A stretch of DNA of 64,000 nt, taken from positions 1-64,000 of the forward strand of contig PLNW01000073.1 in NCBI GenBank assembly GCA_003142855.1, given 5' to 3'. Shown one piece after another: positions 31,118 through 40,910 of this stretch. Below the pieces are notes generated by a model, which worked only from the letters and a program-made list of their open reading frames with translations, searched no databases and had not been told where the DNA came from. A program made the translations under genes and the position numbers. Numbering within the stretch: the stretch's first letter is position 1; each line of letters opens with the position of its first letter. The stretch comes from Myxococcales bacterium. Its GTDB lineage: Bacteria; Myxococcota_A; Polyangia; Fen-1088.

Positions 31118-33717
31118 TGGGCCGCCCCCTGCCTGTTTCCCTGCCCATCGATCCACTGTTGCCAGGGATGGTGGTGTCGCTGCGGGCGCGCGGCGGTGTG
31201 GTAATCGAGGCGCCACCCGGCGCGGGCAAGACCACGCGCGTTCCGCCGGCCCTGCTCGACGCGGGTTTTGGGCAGCGGGGAGAGATCGTCGTGTTGCAGC
31301 CCCGCCGCCTGCCGGCGCGCCTGGCGGCCGAACGCGTGGCTGGCGAACGGGGCGAGAAAGTCGGCGAGACCGTGGGCTATACCGTGCGCTTCGCCGAGGA
31401 GGCCAGCCCGCGCACGCGGATTCGCTTCGTCACCGAAGGGATCCTGCTGCGGCGTCTGCTGGGCGATGCGAAGCTTTCCGGGGTGGAGGTGGTGATTCTT
31501 GACGAGTTTCACGAGCGCCATCTGGCCAGTGACTTGGCTCTGGCCTTGTTGCGACGCCTGCAACTCACCCAGCGTCCTGACCTGAGTCTGGTGGCCATGT
31601 CGGCGACGCTGGATGCGCATCCAGTGTGCGAATTTCTGGGCGACTGCCCGCTGGTGCGCAGCGAGGGTCGCTTGTTTGAAATCTCGCTGGAGCATCTGCC
31701 CCAGCCCGACGCGCGGCCGCTGGCCGATCAAGTCGCCAGCGCCGTGCGCCGGCTGTGCCAGGAAGGGCTTGACGGCGACGTGCTGGTCTTCCTGCCGGGC
31801 GCTGCCGAGATCCGGCGCGCCGCCGAGACACTGGCGTCGTTGGCTGAGACCCACGAGCTCTTGCTGCTGCCGCTGCACGGTGATCTGTCGCCCGCAGAAC
31901 AGCGACGGGCAGTGCAGCCCGCCTTGCGCCGCAAAGTGATCCTTTCCACCAACGTCGCCGAGACCTCGGTGACCATCGACGGCGTGGTCGCGGTCATCGA
32001 TTCAGGGCTGGCCCGCATCGCCTCGCATTCGCCGTGGAGCGGTTTGCCCGTGCTGGCGGTGAGCAAGATCAGCCAGGCATCGGCGGTGCAGCGCGCGGGC
32101 CGCGCGGGCCGCACCCGGCCCGGGCGAGTCCTGCGCCTGTACACGCGGCCCGATTTCGAATCGCGCCGGCCCTACGATCTTCCCGAGATCGCGCGCCTCG
32201 ATCTGGGCGAGGCTCTTCTGACCTTGGCGGCCTTGGGCGTGCACGACGAGCAAGGTTTCGAGTGGTTCGAGCGGCCGGCGGCACCGGCGGTGCAGGCTGC
32301 GCAGGACTTGCTTCGGCGCCTGGGCGCTCTCGATGGGCGGGGCGGGCTGAGCGACATGGGCCAAGAGATGCTTCGCTTTCCGGTTCATCCCCGCCTGCAG
32401 CGGCTCATCGTCGAGGGCGAGAGGCGGGGCGTGGGCGAGGCGGCGGCGGCGCTGGCTGCCCTGGTCGCCGAGGGCGATATCAGCGACAGCGCGCGAACCC
32501 GCCTGGGGGGCACGGGCTCACGCGCGGGCGCGACCGAGGGCGCCGACCTGCTGGAGAGGCTGGATCGCTTCCAGCAGGCGCGCGCCGCGCGTTTCGCTGG
32601 GGACCGATTGCGTGGCTTGGGTGTGGATGGGCGCGCGGCCGAGGCAGCCGAGTTGGCGAGACGGCAGCTCGCCGCGGCTTTGCGTCGCGAGGGGTCGGTG
32701 AAGCGGCTGACGAACCCTGATGTTATCGACGAGGCCCTGGCCATGGCGACGCTGGCGGCCTTCCCTGATCGGGTGATGCGCCGACGCAGCCCAGGGAGCA
32801 ACCAGGCGCTCCTGGCTTCGGGCGGGGTGGCTGATGTCGGGCCGCTGCCTCCCGACGATCTGCTTTGTGCCGTTGACGTCGAGGAGCGCACGGCAGCGGC
32901 AGCCCGCGGCGGCAACCGCGCGGTGCGCGTGCGTCTGGCGGTTGGCATCCGTCCCGAGTGGCTACTCGACATCGCACCCAACGAGCTGAGCGAGCGTGAC
33001 GAGATCGAGTGGAACTCGGATCGCCAGCGGGTGGAGCGCGTGAGTCGCCTGCTCTGCGGCGCGATCACGCTGGAGGAATCGCGCCAGCCCGCGCCGCCTT
33101 CGGCCGAGGCGAGTCGTCTGCTTTGCGAGGCCGTTCTGGCGAATGGCCGGAGTGGACGCGAGCGCGGAGAGGTTCCGACGGAATTGCAGGCCAAGCTGGA
33201 AGTTTTGCGCCAAGCCTTTCCCGAGGCAGGCGTTCCTGAGCTGGGCGCGCAGGCGTGGCAGGCCATGGTGGGGGCGGCGTGCCAAGGCATCACCAGCCTG
33301 GCTGAACTGCAGGCCAGTCCGATCGAAAGTCACTGGTTGGCCAGCTTGCCAGCGGCGGTCGGCCGGCTGCTGCGCGAGGAGGTGCCTGAGCGCATACGTC
33401 TGGCGAGCGGGCGCCTGGTTCCTGTGCACTACGAGACCGGCAAGCCACCGTGGATCGAATCGCGGCTACAAGACTTTTTCGGCACGCCCACAGGGCCGAC
33501 CATCTGCAAGGGCCGCGTGCCGATCACGTTGCACCTCTTGGCACCCAACCAACGCACGGTGCAGGTCACCAGCGATCTTGGCAACTTCTGGCGCCAGCAC
33601 TACCCCTCGATCCGGCGCGAGCTGGGCCAGCGCTACCCACGCCACTCCTGGCCCGAGGACGGCGCCAGCGCGACACCCCCGGTGTGGGTACCTGGGCGGC
33701 GATCATCGTCCAGGTGA
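31117..33717 (+). CDS. hrpB: ATP-dependent helicase HrpB
   Basis: An 866-residue DEAH-box helicase from ATG 31117. Motif I is APPGAGKTTRVP (about residue 33), motif II DEFHERHL (about 128), motif III MSATLDA, motif V STNVAETSVTIDGV and motif VI QRAGRAGRTRPG. The C-terminal HrpB-specific region (SVKRLTNPDVID, WIESRLQDFFGT, ITLHLLAPNQRTVQVTSDL) is intact. Family members are about 820-850 residues, so it looks complete. HrpB acts as an RNA helicase-like protein whose role varies between bacteria. It follows the lipoprotein gene with 1-nt overlap. Confidence 0.95.
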   Translation: MGRPLPVSLPIDPLLPGMVVSLRARGGVVIEAPPGAGKTTRVPPALLDAGFGQRGEIVVLQPRRLPARLAAERVAGERGEKVGETVGYTVRFAEEASPRTRIRFVTEGILLRRLLGDAKLSGVEVVILDEFHERHLASDLALALLRRLQLTQRPDLSLVAMSATLDAHPVCEFLGDCPLVRSEGRLFEISLEHLPQPDARPLADQVASAVRRLCQEGLDGDVLVFLPGAAEIRRAAETLASLAETHELLLLPLHGDLSPAEQRRAVQPALRRKVILSTNVAETSVTIDGVVAVIDSGLARIASHSPWSGLPVLAVSKISQASAVQRAGRAGRTRPGRVLRLYTRPDFESRRPYDLPEIARLDLGEALLTLAALGVHDEQGFEWFERPAAPAVQAAQDLLRRLGALDGRGGLSDMGQEMLRFPVHPRLQRLIVEGERRGVGEAAAALAALVAEGDISDSARTRLGGTGSRAGATEGADLLERLDRFQQARAARFAGDRLRGLGVDGRAAEAAELARRQLAAALRREGSVKRLTNPDVIDEALAMATLAAFPDRVMRRRSPGSNQALLASGGVADVGPLPPDDLLCAVDVEERTAAAARGGNRAVRVRLAVGIRPEWLLDIAPNELSERDEIEWNSDRQRVERVSRLLCGAITLEESRQPAPPSAEASRLLCEAVLANGRSGRERGEVPTELQAKLEVLRQAFPEAGVPELGAQAWQAMVGAACQGITSLAELQASPIESHWLASLPAAVGRLLREEVPERIRLASGRLVPVHYETGKPPWIESRLQDFFGTPTGPTICKGRVPITLHLLAPNQRTVQVTSDLGNFWRQHYPSIRRELGQRYPRHSWPEDGASATPPVWVPGRRSSSR

Positions 33718-33797
33718 GTGAGTTCACCCAGATAGCCGTGCGCCGCTGAGAACGCGGAGGGGAGAGGGGAGGGCACAGAGCAGCGCGCCGTCGAGAA

Positions 33798-33816
33798 TCT
33801 TCGCGTCCTGCGAAGA
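33798..33816. terminator. Hairpin between convergent hrpB and ubiB-like genes
   Basis: Stem TCTTCGC / GCGAAGA (7 bp) with a 5-nt loop, between the hrpB stop and the convergent gene's stop. No U-run, so the terminator call is tentative. Confidence 0.4.
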
Positions 33817-33840
33817 AACGGCACCCGAGTAGTACGGAGT

Positions 33841-35139
33841 CTAGCTGGGAGCGGTCAGCGATGGGTGCGAGATGAAGAAGGGGATGGCTTCGGCCATGAC
33901 ATCGAGATCGGGATCGAGCTGCTTGCCGATGCCTTCGGTGACCGCGATGGCGATGTTCACGATGGTGAACGCCGGGGTCATGCGGATGCGGTGGCGTCGC
34001 AGGATGCCCAGCATGTCGACCAGCACCTTGCCCACCTGGACATCAGCCAGGCGTTGGCCCCAGTAGCGACCCACGAAATCGGTGACCGAGGCGCGAAAGG
34101 CCTGGTAGGTGGTCTGGTCGTCGCTGTGACTGGTAGACAGCGAATACATCTGCTTGGCCATGGTGTCGCCATCACGCTGGGCCCAGGCCGCGAAAAAGCC
34201 CGCCAGGGCCGCGCGGTGAGGCGGGTCAAGCTCCCCGACCAGACCCAGATCGAGCAAGGCCACTCGGTCGTCGGTAGTGATGAGGATGTTGCCCGGATGC
34301 AGATCGGCATGCACGAACCCGTCCTCGAAGATCATCTTCATGAGCGCGTGTATTCCCAGCCGAGCGATGCGTTTGGGATCCGATCGCGTGTGGCCCACGC
34401 CCAGGATCTTGGTCCCCTCGATAAAGGACATGCACAGGATGCGCTCGCTTGAAAGCTGGGGCATCACCTCGGGGAAAATCACATCCTTCTCGTCGCGGAA
34501 GTTCTCGCGAAAGCGCCGGTTGTTGCGTGCTTCGATGCCGAAGTCGAGTTGCGCGAACACGGCTCGTCCGAATTCCTCGACGGCGGATTCCGGTTGCATC
34601 GGGACCAGCGGGGGCAGCTTGCCCAGCCAGCGCGCCACCGTGCGCATGATGGCCAGGTCGAAGGTGCACAGCTCCACCAAATTGGGTCGTCGCACCTTGA
34701 CCGCTACCACGCGGCCGTCGGGCAGGCGCGCCTTGTGCACCTGCGCGACCGAAGCCGAGGCCATGGGCACTGGGGCGAATTCGGCGAAGATCTCGCGCAG
34801 GGGCCGGTGCAGATCCTCCTCGATGGTGCGCACCACGTGGGAAAAGGGGAAGGGGCCCACGTCATCCTGCAGGTGCTCGAGCGCGTGCGTGATGTAATCG
34901 GGAAGCAGATCCGGGCGCGTGCTCATGATCTGGCCGACCTTGATGAAGGTGGCGCTCAGTCTGCGAAAGAGCGCCAGCACGCAGCGGCCAAACCAGGCCT
35001 GACGGCGTTTTCGCCCCGCGAAGATGATGAGCAGCCACAACCAGCCTAGAAACCAGTGCAATCCTTGCTCGGTGAACAGAACCAGGATGGTCAGGGCGCG
35101 CAGGATGAGCCGCGTGGTGGTGAAAGTGGCTCGCTTCAT
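33841..35139 (-). CDS. ABC1/UbiB-family atypical kinase
   Basis: A 432-residue membrane-associated kinase-like protein. Two hydrophobic segments are near the N terminus (about 10-45). The family KxGQ motif is FIKVGQIMSTRPDLLP (about 65-80). An Ala-rich nucleotide loop MASASVAQVHKA, the ExD-like FAQLDFGIEARN, the HADLHPGNIL catalytic motif and LLDLGLVGEL (metal-binding) follow. UbiB/Coq8 proteins support ubiquinone or other prenyl-lipid synthesis as ATPases rather than protein kinases. It diverges from rnc, with 33 nt between starts. No quinone gene is nearby, so the substrate is not indicated by context. Confidence 0.9.
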   Translation of the reverse strand: MKRATFTTTRLILRALTILVLFTEQGLHWFLGWLWLLIIFAGRKRRQAWFGRCVLALFRRLSATFIKVGQIMSTRPDLLPDYITHALEHLQDDVGPFPFSHVVRTIEEDLHRPLREIFAEFAPVPMASASVAQVHKARLPDGRVVAVKVRRPNLVELCTFDLAIMRTVARWLGKLPPLVPMQPESAVEEFGRAVFAQLDFGIEARNNRRFRENFRDEKDVIFPEVMPQLSSERILCMSFIEGTKILGVGHTRSDPKRIARLGIHALMKMIFEDGFVHADLHPGNILITTDDRVALLDLGLVGELDPPHRAALAGFFAAWAQRDGDTMAKQMYSLSTSHSDDQTTYQAFRASVTDFVGRYWGQRLADVQVGKVLVDMLGILRRHRIRMTPAFTIVNIAIAVTEGIGKQLDPDLDVMAEAIPFFISHPSLTAPS

Positions 35140-35172
35140 CGCTGGAGGCTATGATTGTCGCACTCTCAACGA

Positions 35173-35889
35173 ATGACGTCCACCGACAGTCCGTCGCCCT
35201 ATGCCGCGCTCGAGGACAAGCTCGGCTATCGCTTTCGTGATCCCACGCTGTGCGAGACCGCGCTCACGCACAGGTCGTGGATGAACGAGACGCACGAGAC
35301 TGATCGCTCGGACAATGAACGGCTTGAGTTTCTCGGCGACTCAGTGCTGTCGTTGGCCATCAGTGACATGCTGATGCGACGCTATCCCGAACATCCCGAG
35401 GGCGAGCTGTCGAAAGCGCGGTCTGCCTTGGTCAACGAGGCGGGCTTGGCGCGCGTGTCGGACGATCTGCTGCTCGGGCAGTGGATCTTTCTTGGTCGTG
35501 GCGAGGAACAGGCAGGCGGGCGGCAGAAACGGTCGCTTCTGTCCAATGCGCTGGAGGCGCTCTTGGGCGCAGTCTATCTCGACGGGGGCTTCGCCCCAGC
35601 CATGGCGGTCGTGGAGCGGCTGTTCCAACCCGCGCTGGCCGACACGCCCGCCAGCACCGCCCGCGATTTCAAGTCGCGCCTGCAGGAAGTTTCGCAGGCC
35701 CGCATGCAACTCGCGCCCCGCTACGCCATCATCGCCGAGCACGGCCCGGATCACGACAAGACCTTCGAGATAGCCATTCTTCTCGGTGACAAGGAGTACG
35801 GCCGCGCTCGGGGAAAGTCGAAGAAGGAAGCCCAGCAGAATGCAGCCGAGATAGCGCTGGCGGCGTTGCAGGTTGAAGGTGGGGAATGA
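35173..35889 (+). CDS. rnc: Ribonuclease III
   Basis: A 238-residue double-strand-specific endoribonuclease. ATG 35173 was chosen; an in-frame TTG six codons upstream is the alternative. The catalytic domain has the signature NERLEFLGDSVL (with the metal-binding Glu and Asp) and the second metal site ALEALLGAVYLDGG. A C-terminal dsRNA-binding domain (DFKSRLQEVSQARM, then GKSKKEAQQNAAEIAL) follows. It processes rRNA and other structured RNAs. The stop overlaps cca as ATGA, an unusual pairing that couples an rRNA nuclease to a tRNA-end enzyme. Confidence 0.95.
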   Translation: MTSTDSPSPYAALEDKLGYRFRDPTLCETALTHRSWMNETHETDRSDNERLEFLGDSVLSLAISDMLMRRYPEHPEGELSKARSALVNEAGLARVSDDLLLGQWIFLGRGEEQAGGRQKRSLLSNALEALLGAVYLDGGFAPAMAVVERLFQPALADTPASTARDFKSRLQEVSQARMQLAPRYAIIAEHGPDHDKTFEIAILLGDKEYGRARGKSKKEAQQNAAEIALAALQVEGGE

Positions 35890-37262
35890 ATCCTAGCTTG
35901 ATCGATGCGAAACAGATCCCCGACGACGTGCTTTCCCTGTGTCGCCGGCTGCGCCAGGCCGGGTTCGAGGCGTACTTGGTGGGCGGCTCCGTGCGCGACC
36001 TGCTGGTGGGACGAACCCTAGGCGATTTCGATGTGGCGACCAGCGCGCGCCCCGAGGAGATTTTGCGGGTTTTCGGTGCACGCTTCAGCGTGCCCACCGG
36101 GCTGCAACACGGCACGGTCACGGTGCTGGCCGGCTCGCCTCCGCGTCAGGTGGAGGTCACGACCTTTCGAGGCGAAGGCGCGTACCTCGACGGACGACAC
36201 CCTTCGGTGGTGACCTTTGGCGCGACCCTGGCCGAGGATCTTTCACGCCGCGACTTCACCATGAACGCCATCGCCTATGACCCACAGGCGGGCGTGGTCA
36301 TCGATCTTCACCAAGGCCAGCAGGACATTGCGCGCCGGCTGGTGCGCACCGTGGGCGATCCCATCCAGCGTTTCTCCGAGGATGGACTGCGCCCCATGCG
36401 TGCCGTGCGCCAGGCGACCCAGCTTGGCTTTGACGTGGACGCCGCCACCCTGGCCGCCATCCCCGCCACCTTGGACGTCTTTCGCAAGGTCTCGGCCGAA
36501 CGGGTGCGCGACGAGCTTTTCAAGCTGTTGCTCGCGCCTCGCCCTTCGTGCGGCATCGAACTGATGAGGCAGACGGGTTTGCTGGCTGAAGTCCTGCCCG
36601 AGGTGTTGGCCGAGGTCGGGTGCCAGCAGAACCGCTTTCACAAGCACGACGTCTACCAGCACAGCCTCGCCACCCTGGATGCCGTGGTGGCCAAGCCCAT
36701 CCTGCGTCTGGCGGCGCTGTTGCACGACGTGGGCAAGCCGCACACCCAGACGCCGCAGCCAGACGCGCCTGGTGAATTTGGTTTCTTCAAGCACGAGTAT
36801 GTGGGGGCAGAGATGGCGGAGGCCATTGCCGGGCGACTGCGGCTATCGGGCGCAGAAACCGAGCTGTTGGTCGCGCTGGTGGCGCACCATATGTTCTTTT
36901 ACACACCCGAGTGGAGCGACGGCACGGTTCGACGTTTCGTCAATCGTGTGCAAGCGGATCGGATTGCGCTGTTGTTTGCTTTGCGCGAGGCCGACATCGT
37001 CAGCCGCGGGCGAGGCGAGGATCCCCAGTGCGAAACCCGCGAGCTCGAGGCCCGCATCGCGCGCGTGGCCGCCGAGGATGCGGTCCTGCGGGTCAAGGAT
37101 CTGGCCGTCGACGGCGCCGACGTGATGCGCGTGCTGGGCGCGGGTCCTGGCCCGCAAGTGGGGAAAGTTCTCAATCGCTTGCTCGAACGCGTGCTCGACG
37201 ATCCGGCGCTCAATCAGAAAGAGACGTTGGAACGACTTATCCTCGAAGTGGCGTCGGGCTAG
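35886..37262 (+). CDS. cca: tRNA nucleotidyltransferase (CCA-adding) with HD domain
   Basis: A 458-residue class II nucleotidyltransferase. The active-site sequences are YLVGGSVRDLLVGR and DFDVAT (metal-binding Asp pair, about residues 47-51). RRDFTMNAIAYD, the RFSEDGLRPMRAVR flexible-loop/template region and an HD-type phosphohydrolase segment (LLHDVGKP, with HKHDVYQHSL) follow. It adds or repairs the CCA end of tRNA. The last 26 nt overlap the convergent ETF gene. HD fusions can give 2',3'-cyclic phosphatase activity. Poly(A) polymerase is the alternative assignment. Confidence 0.9.
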   Translation: MNPSLIDAKQIPDDVLSLCRRLRQAGFEAYLVGGSVRDLLVGRTLGDFDVATSARPEEILRVFGARFSVPTGLQHGTVTVLAGSPPRQVEVTTFRGEGAYLDGRHPSVVTFGATLAEDLSRRDFTMNAIAYDPQAGVVIDLHQGQQDIARRLVRTVGDPIQRFSEDGLRPMRAVRQATQLGFDVDAATLAAIPATLDVFRKVSAERVRDELFKLLLAPRPSCGIELMRQTGLLAEVLPEVLAEVGCQQNRFHKHDVYQHSLATLDAVVAKPILRLAALLHDVGKPHTQTPQPDAPGEFGFFKHEYVGAEMAEAIAGRLRLSGAETELLVALVAHHMFFYTPEWSDGTVRRFVNRVQADRIALLFALREADIVSRGRGEDPQCETRELEARIARVAAEDAVLRVKDLAVDGADVMRVLGAGPGPQVGKVLNRLLERVLDDPALNQKETLERLILEVASG

Positions 37263-37839
37263 ACGTTGGGTAGCTGAGCATTTCCATTTCCGAGGCGGGC
37301 TCGCCAAGTGCAAGCGACGCAGTGCCGGCGCACAGGGTGACCACCACAGGTCGTCCGATCTCGTGCAGGCCCACCACGCGTTCTTGGCCGCGGTCGACCT
37401 GCCCCGAGCGGACGACGACCTGGGCTAGCTGCAAGTCAGTGGCCGTCAGAATCTCCAGCGTCGCGCCAGGCATGAAGGTCGCGCCCATGCGTTCGGCCAG
37501 CGGCTGACCCAACTTAGGGCCACTTTCCCCCTCGGGAAACAGCACCAGGGTTGGCCTGAGGCGCTCGGCCACTGCCGCCAGCAAGGGGCCGTGGGTGGCG
37601 TCCAGCGATGGACCCTGCAGCGCCTCGTCTGCGCAACACAAGACGCGATCCGCGCCCGCTGTTCCCACTTCGCCCGCCAGCGCAGCGAGTTCGTCGGGAG
37701 CAGTCGGCCCCAGTGCCAGAAGGGCGTACACCGTTGCGCCGAGATCGTCGGCAATCCGGCGCGCTTCTGCCAGTGCGAAACGGGATGGGGCCGTGATCGC
37801 CGCGTGCTCAATCTCTGTGTAGGCAATGATGCTAGCCAT
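37237..37839 (-). CDS. Electron-transfer-flavoprotein alpha domain I, orphan
   Basis: A 200-residue protein from ATG 37839. The sequence (IIAYTEIEH, ALAEARRIADDLGATVYALLAL, LAAVAERLRPTLVLFPEGESGPKLGQPLAERMGA) matches the N-terminal domain of the ETF alpha subunit. The C-terminal FAD-binding domain of that subunit (about 120 residues) is missing and no beta subunit or dehydrogenase is adjacent. It is therefore a stand-alone domain of unknown partner, or a truncated gene. It overlaps cca by 26 nt at the 3' end and diverges from the kinase gene at 37892. Confidence 0.7.
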   Translation of the reverse strand: MASIIAYTEIEHAAITAPSRFALAEARRIADDLGATVYALLALGPTAPDELAALAGEVGTAGADRVLCCADEALQGPSLDATHGPLLAAVAERLRPTLVLFPEGESGPKLGQPLAERMGATFMPGATLEILTATDLQLAQVVVRSGQVDRGQERVVGLHEIGRPVVVTLCAGTASLALGEPASEMEMLSYPTSSPTPLRG

Positions 37840-37891
37840 GCGAGCCGGAGGACCATTGTACCGGGGTCCGTGGTAAAGTGGAGCAACAAGC

Positions 37892-39394
37892 ATGGCTGTC
37901 GGTGAGAGTCCCCCGCTGGGCGAAGACCCGCTCATTTCGCAGCTCGTCGCGGATCGCTACCGGGTGATTCGCCGGCTGGGTGAAGGTGGGATGGGGGCGG
38001 TGTACCTGGCCGAGCATGTGGTCATCGAGAAGAAGATCGCGCTCAAGGTGCTCGCCATCGAGTTGGCGCGCAGGCAGGACCTGGTGGCGCGCTTTCTGCA
38101 GGAAGCGCGCAGCGCCTCGCGCATCGGGCACGAAAACGTCATCGACATCTCCGATTTCGGCCAGTCCGCCGAGGGCTACGTGTACATCGCCATGGAGTAC
38201 CTGGAAGGCCAGGACCTGGGCCAGGTGGTGCGGGCGGAAGGCGCCTTGGCTTGGTCGCGCGTGCGCGACATCCTGGTGCAGATCTGCCGGGCGCTGCGGG
38301 CGGCGCACGACAAGGGCATCGTCCACCGCGACATGAAACCCGAGAACATCTTCCTCATCCACCGCGAGGGCCGGCCCGAGTTCGTCAAGATTCTCGATTT
38401 TGGCATCGCCAAGATCATGGGCGTGGACGCCAACGGCCCCCGTCTGACCCGCACCGGGATGATCTTTGGCACCCCCGAGTACATGGCGCCCGAGCAAGCC
38501 GAGGGCAAGGAAGCCGACCATCGCGTGGACATCTACGCCGTCGGTTGCATCGCCTACCATCTGATGACGGGCCAGACGCCGTTTGTCGCCGAGAACTTCA
38601 TGGCGATGCTGACCAAGCACCTCATGGAGGATCCAGTGCCGCCCAGCGTGCGTCGGCCCGACTTGGCCATCACGCCCGAGATGGACGCCCTGGTTTTGAA
38701 GGCGCTGGAGAAGGATCGTGACCGGCGCTACCAGAACATGGCGGAGTTTCTGCAAGCGGTGTCGACCTGCCGTGGACCTGACACGCAATCGGGTCCGATC
38801 GCGGCGGCGAACTACACGCGCGAGATGGGAGGCGCCCATGCCAAGGCGGCCCTCAAGGTGGCCAAGCCATCGGAGCGCGCGTCGGATACCGAGTTGGTGC
38901 CGCCCGACTGGGAAGGTTCCGCGGATTCCGAATTTGGCTACCGGCCGGCGCGGAGCAAACCCAACCGGAAGCTCATCCTGGCTGTCGTGGGCGTGATTCT
39001 GGGTGCGGCGGGAGGCGTGTGGCTTGCTCTGCACCTCCGCAGTGCTCCGGCGCCGGTTCCGGCACCCGCCCCGGTTGCGGCACCGGCACCGACGCCGGTT
39101 GCGCCTCCGGCCCCGGTCGCGGCGCCGGTCCCGGTTGCGGCTCCGACCGCCGTCGTGCCCGCGCCGCCGGTTGCACCAGCGCCCACAGCGACCGTCGCCC
39201 CCGAGCCCAGCAAGACCGGACATGCGTCAGTGGCTCACAAGCCCAAGCTCGGCCACGCACACCCGCCGACCGCGGCGGCGAAGCCAGGCGCGGCCAGCAT
39301 TACTCCTTCGGCTGCGACGCCTCCAGCCCCCAAGCCAACTCCGCCTCGGCCGCCAGCCCCACCGTCGGACCTGAAACCGTTCCCGGGAATGTAG
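37892..39394 (+). CDS. Transmembrane Ser/Thr protein kinase with Pro/Ala-rich tail
   Basis: A 500-residue Hanks-type kinase. Catalytic domain about 22-290: glycine loop LGEGGMGAVYLAEH, Lys in IALKVL, HRDMKPEN catalytic loop, DFGIAK, and GTPEYMAPEQ. The juxtamembrane part is followed by one membrane span (LILAVVGVILGAAGGVWLAL, about 360-380) and a long Pro/Ala-rich extracytoplasmic tail with no sensory domain. It diverges from the ETF gene with a 52-nt gap and converges with a second kinase. The target is unknown. Confidence 0.93.
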   Translation: MAVGESPPLGEDPLISQLVADRYRVIRRLGEGGMGAVYLAEHVVIEKKIALKVLAIELARRQDLVARFLQEARSASRIGHENVIDISDFGQSAEGYVYIAMEYLEGQDLGQVVRAEGALAWSRVRDILVQICRALRAAHDKGIVHRDMKPENIFLIHREGRPEFVKILDFGIAKIMGVDANGPRLTRTGMIFGTPEYMAPEQAEGKEADHRVDIYAVGCIAYHLMTGQTPFVAENFMAMLTKHLMEDPVPPSVRRPDLAITPEMDALVLKALEKDRDRRYQNMAEFLQAVSTCRGPDTQSGPIAAANYTREMGGAHAKAALKVAKPSERASDTELVPPDWEGSADSEFGYRPARSKPNRKLILAVVGVILGAAGGVWLALHLRSAPAPVPAPAPVAAPAPTPVAPPAPVAAPVPVAAPTAVVPAPPVAPAPTATVAPEPSKTGHASVAHKPKLGHAHPPTAAAKPGAASITPSAATPPAPKPTPPRPPAPPSDLKPFPGM

Positions 39395-39437
39395 AGAAAC
39401 CCGATCAGACCTCGTCAAGGTTGCGCTTCCGCCCGGT

Positions 39438-40910
39438 TCACCATCGCTCGACCTTCTTCGGGGCCGGTGGCGGAGGAGGAGGCTGCAGCGGTTTTGTCGG
39501 CGGAGGCAAAGGTGGAGGCGGAGGTTCGGGCCGAGCGATCGCGACGCGCTTCGTTGCTTCCTTCTTCGCGTTTTTCTTTGCGCCCGTCTTCTCGGGTCGC
39601 GTGGCCTTCTGATCGACAGGCTGAGACTGCTCGGTAGCCACGACTGTCGCATGCGCTGCTGCGGGCAAGGGCGCGGCATCAGGTAGCATTGCGGTGGGAA
39701 CAACCGGCGCCACAGCGCGCAGAACGGGGGCCGCAACGAGTGCTTGTGCCGGGGCTATCGACGCTGCGTCTGTCGTCGGCCGGCCTCTGAGCGCTACGGT
39801 TGCGACGACCGCAAGCGCAGCGGCAACAAGCACACCCCCGACCAGGACAGCCCTGCGCGCTCGGGGCGGGAGCCGCCCAGTCGGGTTCGTGTCGCCACCC
39901 GCGACCTGCCCCATGGTCGAGCTGAGCGTGGTGACCGGCGCCTCTACCCACGAAGCCGCCGGTGGATCGGCAGCCGGTGCGACCGTCTTCTGCACAGGCA
40001 CTTGATCGGGGATTCGAGCGGGCGCGGTGCTGACGGGAGTGGGTCCCGTGGATAGCCTGCTCCCGGGCCGCAGCGCCTCTTGAAAGTCGGCCATCGACGC
40101 AAAACGCTGGCTCGGGTCCTTGGCCAGTGCCCGCATGATGGCTGCCTCAAGCGCCTCCGGGACGTCGGGATTCACCGTTCGCGGCGGCGCGGGCGCCTGG
40201 CTCATGTGCATCATCAGCATGTCGCCCAGTCCCTCGCTCAGGAAGGGAGGCGAGCCACACACCATCTCGTAGACAATGATGCCGAGCGTGTAGATGTCGG
40301 TGCGATGATCGACTTGGTTGGCAAGACCGCGACACTGTTCGGGAGACATGTATTGCGGCGTCCCCATGATGGTCCCGGTTTGCGTCTTGATCGATCCGGA
40401 GGAGAGCTCACCCCGTAGCTTTGCGATGCCGAAGTCCAGCACTTTCACCCGCATGCGCAGCCGCCCCATCGAAGGATCAGGGACCAGGAACAGGTTGTCG
40501 GGCTTGAGATCGCGGTGGACGATCTCGGCGGCGTGTGCGGCAGTAAGCGCGAATGCGGTCTGGACCGCGATCTCGATGGCTTCGGGGATCGGCAGAGGAT
40601 GCTCGCGCTGTAGGCGCTTGGCCAGCGATTCGCCCTGCAGAAGCTCCATCATGAGGTAGGGCGCGCGGCCGTCGGGCAGGAAGCCCACGTCGATGATGTC
40701 GATGATGTTGGGGTGGCCGATGGCGGCGGTGGCGCGCGCCTCGTTCATGAACCGGGTCACCAGCACCTGGTCCTGCGCCAACTGGGGGTGCAGCAGCTTC
40801 ACCGCGGCCTTGCGCCCGGTGAAGGTGTGGCGCGCAAGGTACACGGCTCCCATTCCGCCTTCGCCGAGAACAGAAACGAGTTCGTAGTTGTTGAGGCGCA
40901 GACCGATCAC
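39438..40910 (-). CDS. Transmembrane Ser/Thr protein kinase, Pro-rich C terminus
   Basis: A 490-residue kinase from GTG 40910 with GAGAG upstream. Motifs: LGEGGMGAVYLARH, VHRDLKPDN, DFGIAK and GTPQYMSPEQ. One membrane span (VLVGGVLVAAALAVVATVAL, about 345-365) precedes a Pro/Ala tail ending in a poly-Pro stretch. Both kinases share the type of layout but differ in sequence, so they are probably older paralogues. It diverges from the first TPR/lipoprotein module, with a promoter-like sequence at 41003-41032 facing the module. It may regulate that module, but this is only proximity. Confidence 0.93.
   Translation of the reverse strand: MIGLRLNNYELVSVLGEGGMGAVYLARHTFTGRKAAVKLLHPQLAQDQVLVTRFMNEARATAAIGHPNIIDIIDVGFLPDGRAPYLMMELLQGESLAKRLQREHPLPIPEAIEIAVQTAFALTAAHAAEIVHRDLKPDNLFLVPDPSMGRLRMRVKVLDFGIAKLRGELSSGSIKTQTGTIMGTPQYMSPEQCRGLANQVDHRTDIYTLGIIVYEMVCGSPPFLSEGLGDMLMMHMSQAPAPPRTVNPDVPEALEAAIMRALAKDPSQRFASMADFQEALRPGSRLSTGPTPVSTAPARIPDQVPVQKTVAPAADPPAASWVEAPVTTLSSTMGQVAGGDTNPTGRLPPRARRAVLVGGVLVAAALAVVATVALRGRPTTDAASIAPAQALVAAPVLRAVAPVVPTAMLPDAAPLPAAAHATVVATEQSQPVDQKATRPEKTGAKKNAKKEATKRVAIARPEPPPPPLPPPTKPLQPPPPPPAPKKVERW

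Noticed and set aside
37854-37864. CATTGTACCGG also found at the rep palindrome (2912-2922)
   Set aside because: It is a single half-site in the ETF/kinase promoter region, where TACAAT on the minus strand looks like a -10 box. No palindrome partner is present, so the match is probably chance.
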